A DNA stretch of 64,000 bases from Gallionella sp. (GTDB lineage Bacteria > Pseudomonadota > Gammaproteobacteria > Burkholderiales > Gallionellaceae), in assembly GCA_030682375.1 (NCBI GenBank), contig JAUXOL010000016.1, positions 268,577 to 332,576 on the forward strand, written 5' to 3'. The position numbers and the translations under genes were made by a program. Below, in pieces: positions 1-8,187 of the stretch (positions are counted from its first letter, which is position 1; each line of letters begins with the position of its first letter). The notes beneath the pieces are model-generated. The model was not told the origin of the DNA and made no database searches. It saw nothing but the letters and a program-made list of their open reading frames with translations.

Positions 1-1
1 G

Positions 2-253
2 AAAATCAACTCCGGCAAGCTGCGCGCCATCGGCTACGATGGCCGCGCCCGCATCCTGCAAGTGCAGCTCGACGACGGCACGATGCTGCAGTACGGCGGC
101 GTCGGCGAGGACACCTGGCGACGGTTCAGCGGCTCGGGCGCTGCCTGGAGCTTTTATCGCGACAACATCGAGGAGGAATTCGCCGCGAAGCGCGTCTCCG
201 CACACGCGCCCGCCGGCAAGAATCCGCTCGACGACCTGTTCGGCGGTTCCTGA
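2..253 (+). CDS. KTSC domain protein (3' part)
   Basis: The gene enters from the left edge, so its start is missing; 83 codons and the stop are visible. The visible part begins KINSGKLRAIGYD, followed by LQVQLDDGTMLQYGGV and a FYRDNIEEEF segment. This is the pattern of the small KTSC domain (a Lys-Thr-Ser-Cys fold family), usually found alone or near nucleic-acid-binding proteins, with no settled function. The tail is rich in Pro, Gly and Asp and looks disordered. The assignment rests on remembered family resemblance. Confidence 0.75.
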   Translation, partial: KINSGKLRAIGYDGRARILQVQLDDGTMLQYGGVGEDTWRRFSGSGAAWSFYRDNIEEEFAAKRVSAHAPAGKNPLDDLFGGS

Positions 254-575
254 GCCGACCTGCCCTTGGCACTGACTGAATGCACGGCATGCCTAGGGCT
301 TTTCCTACTCGGCCTAGCTATACCCCTAGATCGAAAAAGACTGTCATTGACAGCTCCCGAGCACATCCCCTAGAGTCCATGCGGTGCTTGGCACGCAAAA
401 CCCGCATAGGGCTCGAAACGCTAGGAGAATGCCGTCTCAACCGTAATCGGCCCCCATCGTTCCGAAAAACCCGAAGTTACGGCCTGAATTCACTCAATGG
501 AAGACACATGCATCGCAAGCCTCTCGCCACGCGCTTCGCACCATATGCCAACATTGATCCCGTCATCCTGAGCCG
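254..575. other. Intergenic region with a possible promoter
   Basis: No convincing gene lies here. A TTGACA hexamer at 347-352 is followed, after 17 bases, by CTAGAG at 370-375, which could be a sigma70-type promoter for the downstream hybrid kinase. The -10 match is poor. Short CCTAGG/CTAGG words recur at about 290-330 without a clear symmetry. Confidence 0.3.
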
Positions 576-3341
576 ATGACCTCCATCCCCATGACTGCAC
601 CACGCCAATTCGGCAAGATGCTGTTGCTGGCGCTGGCCTATTTCATCAGTGCCAAGCTGGGATTCGCCTTTGCCACTCCGAACAACCACATCACGCTGTT
701 CTGGCTGCCCACCGGGATCGCGGTTGCCGCCTTGTTGCGCTGGGGATGGTGCTGTTGGCCAGGAGTTCTGCTAGGAGCATTGCTGAGTGAGCTGACCCTT
801 AGCTACCCTCCCCTGCTTACCATCGGCCTCGCTACCGGAATGACATTAGCTCCGCTGGCCACGGTATGGCTGCTCAAACATTGGCGATTCGATGCTTCGT
901 TCGCCAGACAACGCGACCTGCTCGCGCTGCTTGCTGCAGCCGCATCGGGCATGCTGCTCTCGGCCTCGGTCGGGGCCGGCTTGCTATGGCTCAAGGGTCT
1001 GCTGCCGTCCGCCGATGCGCCGCTCGCCTGGCTGAACTGGTGGCTGGGGGATTCCGTGGGCGTCTTGCTGGCCGGACCGCTATTGCTGAACATCAACCGC
1101 TCCAACCTCAGATACCTCATCGCACGTCCCGCCGAGTCGCTGCTGTGCGGGCTGCTGCTCGGCATCTCGGGCTGGCTGATATATTTCTTCGACTATGGGG
1201 ATCGTTCGCTGCCGCTCGCCTTCCTGCCGCTACCCATATTGCTATGGGCAGCGCTGCGGCGGGGAATCACCGGCACCTCGCTTGCCGCACTGCTGCTGTC
1301 GCTGCTCGCCGCGATCGGCACCGCTCAAGGCACCGGGGTGTTCGGCTCATTCCCCCCGGATGTGGCGATGTATCTGGCCTGGTCATACATGTTCACCGTG
1401 GTGCTGATCGGCTTGATGGTGACCACGATACTGGGAGAACGCCAGCAAATCGAGGCATCGCTGCGGCAGGCAAACGAGTTGCTGCGCGAAACCCAGGCCG
1501 TCGCCAGGACGGGCAGTTGGCGCATCGATCCAGAAAGTCAGGCCCTGCTCTGGTCTGACGAGTCGTATCGCATCTTCTGCGTCCCGCCCGGCACGCCGAT
1601 GAACTATCAGCGCTTTCTGGAATGCGTCCATCCGGATGATCGCGCGCAAGTCGACACCGCCTGGCAAGCTGCACTCAAGGGCAGTCCCTACCGCATCCAG
1701 CACCGCGTCGTCATCGACGGAGAGACCCGCTGGATAGAAGAGCGCGCCCAGATGGACATCGATGCAAACGGCATCGTGCGCAGCGCCACCGGATCCTCCC
1801 AGGACATCACAGACAGCAAGCTGGCCGAGCAGCGCGCCGCGCAAAGCGAATTGCGCTACAAGACGCTGGTCCAGCAAGCCGCCGATGCGCTGTTCGTCCA
1901 CGACCTCGCGGGCAACTTCCTCGAAGTCAACCAGCAGGCCTGCGACAGCATGGGATACAGCCGCGAGGAGCTGCTGCGAATGAACGTGGCCGACACCTCA
2001 TTCAAATTCGACCTGCCCAAGGCGCAAGCCATGTGGGGCCAGCTGAAGGTCGGCGAACCGCGAACCTTCACCTCGATCAAGCGCCGCAAGGACGGCAGCT
2101 CTTTCCCGGCCGACATACGACTTGCCCTGCTGGAGATAGATGGCCAGAAGCTGGTGATGTCGCTGGTGAGCGACATCACCAACCACGTCGAACAGGAAGA
2201 AAAACTTCGCAACACCCTGCACCAGCTGGAAGAAAAGGAACAGACCCGGTCACGCTTCCTCGCCGCCGCAGGCCACGACCTGCGGCAACCGGTCGCCGCC
2301 GCGAACCTGTTTCTGGATATGCTCAAACTCACCGTCCCGAGCCGGCAGCAGAGCGAACTGATCGAACGGCTGGATCAGTCGATGAAGATATTCTCCAACC
2401 AGCTGACGCGCCTGCTCGACATCTCCAGGTTCGATGCCGGACTGATCAAGCCGGAGATACGCTCCATCGATCTGGCCGACGTATTCAACTGGCTGGAGCA
2501 GAACTTCGCCCAGCCCGCGCTGGATAAACGGCTGCGCTTCAAATTCCACTTCCCGCTCAACCGGCCGCTGATCGTCCGCACGGACATGGCCCTGCTCGAA
2601 TCCGTGCTGACGAGCCTGGTCTCCAACGCGATCAAGTTCACCTCGCACGGCGGCATCCTGATCGGTGCCCGGCAACGGGGAGACCGGGTGTTATTGCAGG
2701 TGTGGGATACCGGCATCGGCATCGCCGAGGCGGACCTGCCCCATATCTTCGACGAGTTCTTCCAGGTATCCAATCCGCAGCGTAACCGCAATGCCGGATT
2801 GGGATTGGGCCTGTCCATCGGACAGCGCGCCGTCGGCCTGCTGGACGGCAAGATCGTCTGCCGTTCGCATCCCGGCCGGGGATCGGTATTCGAATTCAGC
2901 CTGCCGCTGAGCGGCGATGCCCATGAGACAGAGACGACGCAGAACAAGGCGCTGCCGGCCATCCCCGCCGACAGATCGCTGTTCGACGGCAAAAAAGTCG
3001 TCGTGCTGGAAGACGACGAACTGGTCTCCTACGCCCAGACCAGCCTGTTGCGAGGCTTGAACGCCAGGGTTCTGCATTTCCACAATGCGGAAGACGCCCT
3101 GCAGCATCAAGACACATCGGATGCCGACTATTACATCGTCGATTACTCGCTGGGTACGGGCCTCACCGGCTACGAATTCCTGCTGGCCTTGCAGCAGAGA
3201 CGTCAACTTCCAATCCGGGCCGTCATCCTCACCGGCGAGACCCCCTCCAGGCTGGCGGCTCATATCTCGGACGGCTCCTGGCCCATATTGCACAAACCCG
3301 CCAACCTCAGCCAGATCATCTCCAGCCTGACGGTCCGCTGA
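576..3341 (+). CDS. MASE1 hybrid sensor histidine kinase / response regulator
   Basis: The 921-residue membrane protein starts with about eight hydrophobic segments (residues 10-290) of the MASE1 sensory type. Two PAS domains follow (about 310-420 and 424-540, each ending in a DIT(D/N) motif). Next come a HisKA box with AAGHDLRQPVAAANL (phospho-His near 566), an HATPase domain (about 650-785, N box SNAIKF, G boxes DTGIGIAE and GLGLGLS) and a C-terminal receiver (about 805-920, YIVDYSL with the acceptor Asp). The HDLRQP form of the H box is typical of hybrid kinases of this architecture. The ATG at 576 has only a weak ribosome site, and a second ATG at 591 is possible. Ligand and output partner are not visible. 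Confidence 0.88.
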   Translation: MTSIPMTAPRQFGKMLLLALAYFISAKLGFAFATPNNHITLFWLPTGIAVAALLRWGWCCWPGVLLGALLSELTLSYPPLLTIGLATGMTLAPLATVWLLKHWRFDASFARQRDLLALLAAAASGMLLSASVGAGLLWLKGLLPSADAPLAWLNWWLGDSVGVLLAGPLLLNINRSNLRYLIARPAESLLCGLLLGISGWLIYFFDYGDRSLPLAFLPLPILLWAALRRGITGTSLAALLLSLLAAIGTAQGTGVFGSFPPDVAMYLAWSYMFTVVLIGLMVTTILGERQQIEASLRQANELLRETQAVARTGSWRIDPESQALLWSDESYRIFCVPPGTPMNYQRFLECVHPDDRAQVDTAWQAALKGSPYRIQHRVVIDGETRWIEERAQMDIDANGIVRSATGSSQDITDSKLAEQRAAQSELRYKTLVQQAADALFVHDLAGNFLEVNQQACDSMGYSREELLRMNVADTSFKFDLPKAQAMWGQLKVGEPRTFTSIKRRKDGSSFPADIRLALLEIDGQKLVMSLVSDITNHVEQEEKLRNTLHQLEEKEQTRSRFLAAAGHDLRQPVAAANLFLDMLKLTVPSRQQSELIERLDQSMKIFSNQLTRLLDISRFDAGLIKPEIRSIDLADVFNWLEQNFAQPALDKRLRFKFHFPLNRPLIVRTDMALLESVLTSLVSNAIKFTSHGGILIGARQRGDRVLLQVWDTGIGIAEADLPHIFDEFFQVSNPQRNRNAGLGLGLSIGQRAVGLLDGKIVCRSHPGRGSVFEFSLPLSGDAHETETTQNKALPAIPADRSLFDGKKVVVLEDDELVSYAQTSLLRGLNARVLHFHNAEDALQHQDTSDADYYIVDYSLGTGLTGYEFLLALQQRRQLPIRAVILTGETPSRLAAHISDGSWPILHKPANLSQIISSLTVR

Positions 3342-3459
3342 TCCGGCGAGTGCATTCGAGCCGACTTGGGCCGTTCCCGAAACAGCCGGCAGCGCATTCG
3401 GTAAAATGCGCGCCGTACGCCGCGCCCCCGCGGCGAACCGGACACCGAAAGACCAGAAC

Positions 3460-3729
3460 ATGAACACCGACCTCAGCGACCTGCTCGGCTACCCGGCCGC
3501 CTTCCTCACCACCGTCGCCTTCGTGCCGCAGGCTTGGCAATCCTGGCGCACGCGCGACCTCTCCGGCATCTCGCTGCCGATGTATGCGCTGTTCACATTA
3601 GGCGTCGCACTCTGGCTGGGCTACGGGCTGGCGATAGGCAGCACGCCGGTGATTGCCGCAAATACGGTGACGCTGATGCTGGCTTCGGTGGTGTTGTGGC
3701 TGAAGATCGTCGAGAGACGGCGCGGATAA
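3460..3729 (+). CDS. SemiSWEET sugar transporter family protein
   Basis: This 89-residue protein has three hydrophobic segments and the PQ-loop signature (AFVPQAWQSWRTRDLSGIS) of bacterial SemiSWEET (MtN3/saliva) carriers. These dimerise to move small sugars down a gradient. The frame stays open upstream to 3406, but ATG 3460 matches the family N-terminus (MNTDLSDLLGYPAAF). A TAAAAT sequence at 3402-3407 may be its -10 element. It stands between the hybrid kinase and a convergent phosphatase gene, so context does not suggest a substrate. Confidence 0.85.
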   Translation: MNTDLSDLLGYPAAFLTTVAFVPQAWQSWRTRDLSGISLPMYALFTLGVALWLGYGLAIGSTPVIAANTVTLMLASVVLWLKIVERRRG

Positions 3730-3750
3730 TCGAGGCTTCGATACGCAAGG

Positions 3751-4305
3751 CTACTCGGCACGAACGGCCTTGGCAGGCCAGTCCAGCGCCACCGCCTCGC
3801 AATTCTCCAGCCTGCGCAGCATCGCCTGCGCCGGATCGGCGACGGTCAAAGCCAGTGCGGCGACGATGGGATTCTCGTGCGACACCGCAAGCACCACGCC
3901 GTCCGGGTGGCCCGCGGCGATCTCATCGAGAAAGCTGCGCACCCTTTCCATCTGTTCGACGAACGACTCGCCCCGCGGCGGCTTGATGTGCAGGTAATCG
4001 TCGCGCACATAGTCGTTGAAGACATCCACATGCAGCCCGTCCATGCCGGAGATGCGCTCGTTCAGCCGCACGTCGATGTTCAATCGCAATGCGTGATGTT
4101 GCAGCAGGATCGCCGCGGTCTGCTGCGCGCGCGGGAATTCCGAAGCGTAGGCGTGGGTGAACGAGATGCCGCGCAGCTTCTCGGCCGCCGCTGCGGCCTG
4201 CGCCTTGCCCCGTGCGGTCAGGTTCACGACACGCTTTGGATCGTCGTTGATCTCGTGCCTGACATTGCCTTCGCTCTCGCCGTGGCGGACCAGGATGATT
4301 TTCAT
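3751..4305 (-). CDS. Histidine phosphatase superfamily protein (phosphoglycerate-mutase-like)
   Basis: The 184-residue protein begins MKIILVRHGESEGNVRHE, the RHG motif carrying the catalytic phospho-histidine. It later has the second conserved His in AVSHENPIV and an Arg/Glu set typical of the branch. ERISGMDGLH replaces the usual phosphatase insert. Such proteins hydrolyse phosphate esters; the substrate cannot be read from sequence. The frame is open further upstream, but the ATG at 4305 gives the family start. It lies four bases downstream of the small membrane protein gene and is probably co-transcribed with it and yceH. Confidence 0.85.
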   Translation of the reverse strand: MKIILVRHGESEGNVRHEINDDPKRVVNLTARGKAQAAAAAEKLRGISFTHAYASEFPRAQQTAAILLQHHALRLNIDVRLNERISGMDGLHVDVFNDYVRDDYLHIKPPRGESFVEQMERVRSFLDEIAAGHPDGVVLAVSHENPIVAALALTVADPAQAMLRRLENCEAVALDWPAKAVRAE

Positions 4306-4309
4306 AAGC

Positions 4310-4516
4310 TCATTCGCGCCAGAGAAACAGTGCCGCGCACAGCGCAACGCCGAGGCCATATAACAGCCAAGCCTGCTCGACGAAATAGGGGTAGACCATC
4401 AGCACCACGCCGATGACCATCGGCCTCCAGCTGGCGTTCTTCTTGCCGTAAACAAAGGCGGCCAAACCAACAGATCCGAACAGCAGCGCGGCGAACAAAA
4501 TGGAAAAATCGGGCAT
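4310..4516 (-). CDS. Small membrane protein
   Basis: This 68-residue protein (MPDFSILFAALLFGS...) has two hydrophobic helices separated by YGKKNASWRP, a short basic loop, and ends with LFLWRE. It resembles small uncharacterised inner-membrane proteins common in betaproteobacteria; I do not recognise a named family. The ATG at 4516 is chosen because it begins four bases after the stop of the YceH gene. An alternative codon at 4537 would overlap that gene. Confidence 0.65.
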   Translation of the reverse strand: MPDFSILFAALLFGSVGLAAFVYGKKNASWRPMVIGVVLMVYPYFVEQAWLLYGLGVALCAALFLWRE

Positions 4517-4520
4517 CGCG

Positions 4521-5195
4521 TTACTCGGCGGAAACACCCAACTCCGCGCACAGCCTGCCCACCAGCGCGCGCAGCTCGCCCACCTCGGCCTCCAGCCGCG
4601 CGACGTTGGCCTTGAGCGCGGCGATCTCGCCCACCGTCACGTCGCCGCCTTGCGATACGGATGCCGTAGCGACGTAAGCGCGCTCCTCGATCACCGGCAC
4701 GCCGGAGAGCAGATGCACCCAGCGGTTCTCGCGCGAACCGGGCTGGCGCGGCAGCTCCATCACCAGCGCGCCCGCCTCGCGTTCGGCCAGCTCGGTCAAA
4801 AAACCCTCGACCGAGGAGATGTCGGCGAACTTGTGCAGCCGGTCGCAGTTGATGCGCAACTCGCCCGCCGTCTGCGGCCCGCGCAGCATCAGCATCGTCA
4901 GCAACGCGACGGACTGCGACGGAATATGCAGCACGCGCTCGGTGTTGTGCCCGTAGCGCATCGCCCTGCCGCCGCTGGTCTCCACGATCAGCGACAGCGA
5001 ACGCAACGCATCCAGCGCCGCCTGCACCTCCGCCTCGCTGGCCTCCATCACCGGATCGCGGCTGCTCTTCTGGTTGCAGCCGGACACCAGCGAATTCAGC
5101 GTCAGCGGGTAGGAATCCGGCACCGTGCGCTGCTTCTCGGCGAGCACGCCGAGCACACGGGTTTCGAGCAGGGAGAGGACAGGCAATGCGGACAT
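4521..5195 (-). CDS. YceH family protein (DUF480 / UPF0502)
   Basis: The 224-residue protein starts [20 protein letters not shown] and has the family hallmarks [27 protein letters not shown] and GPQTAGEL. These form paired winged-helix domains, suggesting nucleic-acid binding. A coiled coil ([20 protein letters not shown]) closes the protein. The function of YceH is not established. Start 5195 follows a GGAG ribosome site; the frame is open far upstream, but that extension is low-complexity and has no family match. Confidence 0.88.
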   Translation of the reverse strand: MSALPVLSLLETRVLGVLAEKQRTVPDSYPLTLNSLVSGCNQKSSRDPVMEASEAEVQAALDALRSLSLIVETSGGRAMRYGHNTERVLHIPSQSVALLTMLMLRGPQTAGELRINCDRLHKFADISSVEGFLTELAEREAGALVMELPRQPGSRENRWVHLLSGVPVIEERAYVATASVSQGGDVTVGEIAALKANVARLEAEVGELRALVGRLCAELGVSAE

Positions 5196-5272
5196 GGAGA
5201 CTCCAAGGATGGAAGGGCTGGCGATTATGGGAACAGGATCATCGAGCGTCAATGCGGTAAGCCGCGCAGGGC

Positions 5273-6895
5273 CTAAGTCCCGTCCGCCGATTCCACTCGA
5301 TTGCGCCCACTGTTCTTCGCCCGGTACAGCGCATGGTCCGCCCGATCGATCAAGGCCTCCGGCGACTCGTATGCTTTGGCCATCTGGGCCACCCCGAAGC
5401 TGGCCGTCGCCTTCCCCTGTTCCAGTCCGCCGAGCGCATGGCCGCCCAGTTGCCGGCGCAGGTCGTCGCACAGCTTGTGCGCATCCTCAAGATGCGTATC
5501 GGGGAAGATCAGCAGGAACTCCTCGCCGCCGAAGCGGAAAGCCAGATCGGATGCGCGCAGGCGATGCTTCACCAGAGCGGAGGCATCGACCAGCACACGG
5601 TCGCCGACCAGGTGTCCGTGAACGTCGTTGATATCCTTGAACCGATCCAGATCCATGATGGCGACGCTGAATGTGCGCCCTTGGCGATGGGCGAGCGCGT
5701 ATTCCTTCTTCAGGAATTCGTCGAGGTAATGGCGGTTGTACAGGCCTGTCAGCTCGTCATGCGCCGCCATGTCGCGCAGCTCGGCGGTCTGGTAGTCGAT
5801 CACGGTCTCCAGGGTGGCCGTGGCCTTGCGCAGCGCCACGAAGAGCAGGAACTCGATCGCCAGAAACGCCACGACGGCATAGGCGATGTTGAACTGCAGG
5901 TCGCGGTCGAGCTGTGCGATGTCCGCGCTGACATCCATCCAGGCGAGCACTGTTCCCACCGGCGCACGCCCGGCATCCTGCTGGCCCAGATAATCCTTCA
6001 GCGGGAACGCGGTGAAAGCCATATGGCGCTTGCCCACTCTCAGCCATGTCGAACCGGTGTTCTTCACCAGCGCATCGATCTCGCCCATCGCGAGCAGGTC
6101 GCGCACCTCCGGATGCAGCGTGGCCTCGACGATGTTGCCGTTGATGGGCGGGTTCTCGCGCACCAGGGTCGCCAGGCGGTCCGGGAAATAGGTCTCGGTC
6201 AGATGCGGCATCGACAGCAGCACGGCGAACTGCGCCTGGCTGGGCTTCTCCAGCAATTCCAGCAAGGTGCGGAACGAGGTCCCCGCCTCCAGCACGCCGA
6301 CGAAGGCATCGGACGAATGCCGACCGTTCATGAACACCGGCGTCACGCCGCGTATGCCGCAAATGATGCGCCCGCACTCGAAACCCTCCTTCGGGCTCTG
6401 GTCGCGGATGGCATCGAAGATGGTATGGCGCACGCCCTCAAGATTGTCGCCATACCGATCCGTGGCGTGAACCCTCAGGAACGAGGTCGCATTGGCGCCG
6501 AACTGGAAATGCAACTGGCGCGTATCGAAGTTCTTGCGCAACTCCTGCCAGGGAACGTTCACAAGCTTCAGCAGACGTTCGCGCGCCTGTTGCGCCCGGA
6601 CGCCGCCCGCCCCGCCGCCCTCCGCCTCCACCGCGGTGCGCCCCCGCTGGAACGCCTCCTGCACATCCGGCATCGAAGCGATGAAGGTCGCGGTCTGCTG
6701 CATCCTCAGCGAAGTGTTGCCCAGCTCCACAGCAAACAGGTCATGCAGATAACTGGCGCGCTGCTCGAGATGATTCTGGAACCGCGTCTGCTCCGCCCGG
6801 TAGTTGATCCACACGAACAACGCATCGCTGACCGCCAGGAACAGACTCAGCCAGATAAAGACCTTGGTGCGTACGGATAAATTGGACATCGGCAT
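5273..6895 (-). CDS. Membrane diguanylate cyclase with periplasmic Cache-type sensor
   Basis: The 540-residue protein has an N-terminal transmembrane helix ([19 protein letters not shown]), a long periplasmic region (about 35-345) of double-Cache character and a second helix near 355-375. A GGDEF domain follows. The active motif is RFGGEEF (about 456-460), and an RASD inhibitory I-site lies five residues before it, so it should make c-di-GMP and be product-inhibited. It ends in NRVESADGT. The ATG at 6895 ([11 protein letters not shown]) is preferred over in-frame codons up to 6967 because the membrane helix then starts close to the N-terminus. The ligand is unknown. Confidence 0.87.
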   Translation of the reverse strand: MPMSNLSVRTKVFIWLSLFLAVSDALFVWINYRAEQTRFQNHLEQRASYLHDLFAVELGNTSLRMQQTATFIASMPDVQEAFQRGRTAVEAEGGGAGGVRAQQARERLLKLVNVPWQELRKNFDTRQLHFQFGANATSFLRVHATDRYGDNLEGVRHTIFDAIRDQSPKEGFECGRIICGIRGVTPVFMNGRHSSDAFVGVLEAGTSFRTLLELLEKPSQAQFAVLLSMPHLTETYFPDRLATLVRENPPINGNIVEATLHPEVRDLLAMGEIDALVKNTGSTWLRVGKRHMAFTAFPLKDYLGQQDAGRAPVGTVLAWMDVSADIAQLDRDLQFNIAYAVVAFLAIEFLLFVALRKATATLETVIDYQTAELRDMAAHDELTGLYNRHYLDEFLKKEYALAHRQGRTFSVAIMDLDRFKDINDVHGHLVGDRVLVDASALVKHRLRASDLAFRFGGEEFLLIFPDTHLEDAHKLCDDLRRQLGGHALGGLEQGKATASFGVAQMAKAYESPEALIDRADHALYRAKNSGRNRVESADGT

Positions 6896-7075
6896 AAACC
6901 AGTCAAAAAGACATCGTGCGGGGATCGTCGTCCCCTTCAGTGCGAAGCATACACCACCGTCCGACACCCTGCTTCCGGAGCCGATGCGACGAAACCGATA
7001 TCGTCGTCGATACCGCCCTGCCGGTCGTATTTACGCATCGAATAGCCGCCCGCCCTCGGGTTTGGCACACGCAAG

Positions 7076-7744
7076 CTAACGCAACGTCAGCAAAAAAATG
7101 TTCTCCACCATCCGGCTCAGGCCGCGCTGGCGAAAGCGCGGGTTCTGGTCCAGCACGTCCTCCGTCGCCAGCAGCCGCACCTCGGCATCCGCGCCATAGA
7201 GCGCCCGCACCGTCGCCTCAGAAACGGCGAACGGCGGGCCGGACATCTCGGTTTGCGGATAATCGAACGTGACCAGCAGGATGCGCGACCCTGCGGGCAG
7301 GATGCTCGCCAGGTGACGCGCATAGCGCTCGCGCATCTCCGGCGGCAGCGCCACCAGCGAGGCGCGGTCGTACACCGCGCTCACCCGCGCCATGTCATCC
7401 CGGCGCAGATCGAAGAAATCGCCGCACGCGATGCAGATGCCGTCCGCCGCATATCTGTCGAACGCCTCCCCGCACTCGCGCTCGGGCGACTTGCCCTGCT
7501 CGTGGAAAAACTCCGTCACCGCGATGGGGCTCAGCTCCACGCCCAGCACCGCGCACCCCTGCCCGCGCAGCCACACCATGTCCAGACTCTTGCCGCACAG
7601 CGGCACGAATATCTCCCCTCTGGCCTCGCCGCCGGGTGCGACACCCAACTCCGGCCAGAAGCGCCGCAGATACGGATTCACCTCATCCTGATGAAACCCG
7701 ATCTCCGCCCGCTCCCAACGCTCCAGCCAAAATTCCTTATCCAT
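7076..7744 (-). CDS. tpm: Thiopurine S-methyltransferase
   Basis: The 222-residue protein begins MDKEFWLERWERAEIGFHQ and contains the SAM-binding stretch FVPLCGKSLDMVWL, then VLGVELSP, the bacterial TPMT pattern. It uses SAM to methylate thiol groups; bacterial members are linked to selenium and tellurium oxyanion methylation. The C-terminal half keeps the DRASLVALPPEMR segment. Length matches the family (about 218-225). It is the last chromosomal gene before the AT-rich island at 8 kb. Confidence 0.92.
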   Translation of the reverse strand: MDKEFWLERWERAEIGFHQDEVNPYLRRFWPELGVAPGGEARGEIFVPLCGKSLDMVWLRGQGCAVLGVELSPIAVTEFFHEQGKSPERECGEAFDRYAADGICIACGDFFDLRRDDMARVSAVYDRASLVALPPEMRERYARHLASILPAGSRILLVTFDYPQTEMSGPPFAVSEATVRALYGADAEVRLLATEDVLDQNPRFRQRGLSRMVENIFLLTLR

Positions 7745-8183
7745 TTTCCGCCCGCCCGATCGAATTGCCCAAAGGCCGGAAGTGTAGCAAACCGCAGCGC
7801 ATGGCTGCGCTCTGCCGCCGCCCCACTGAGCACATTGACACTACCCGTCCGCCTCCCCTACAGTTCACCCCGCTTGCAAATCCGCCGTAGAGCACATCGC
7901 ACCGCACGCACGATGCGAGGCCACCGGCAGATTCCCCGGAACAGGAGGTCTGGCGCAAGATGGGTTCCCGCAATACGACGGGAAGCATCTGCCATTGCAC
8001 GACCTGTTCAGCCTAAGGGGAATGATGAATCACCACCTCACCGAATATGCGCTTCGCAAACGCGAAGGGTCGCGTCTTGCGCCTCGACAACATCGAAGAA
8101 AAACTCACCACAAAGCAGCTTGATCGGCGAGCGTACCGGCGGGGAAGAGACTGCTCGATAGAACTTAAAGTTAGAGGAACAAC
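7745..8183. other. Intergenic region at left edge of AT-rich island
   Basis: About 440 bases between tpm and the AAA ATPase gene. The left part is GC-rich and holds no gene I can support. A GGAGGT stretch near 7943 precedes only an 18-codon frame. The right part contains one small frame (8047-8187) reported separately. I see no tRNA, integrase or terminal repeat marking a site-specific insertion. Confidence 0.4.
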
Positions 8184-8187
8184 GTGA
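8047..8187 (+). CDS. Possible 46-codon leader ORF coupled to the ATPase gene
   Basis: An ATG at 8047 opens a 46-codon frame (MRFANAKGRVLRLDNIEEKL...). Its TGA at 8185-8187 overlaps the GTG start of the next gene in the sequence GTGA, the arrangement used for translational coupling. The product is basic (many Arg and Lys) and matches no family I know. It could be a real short gene, the remnant of a longer upstream gene cut by insertion, or chance. Confidence 0.25.
   Translation: MRFANAKGRVLRLDNIEEKLTTKQLDRRAYRRGRDCSIELKVRGTT

Noticed and set aside
280-579. Frame of 99 codons before the hybrid kinase
   Set aside because: Composition and lack of a ribosome site or family resemblance suggest chance; it also runs into the kinase start.
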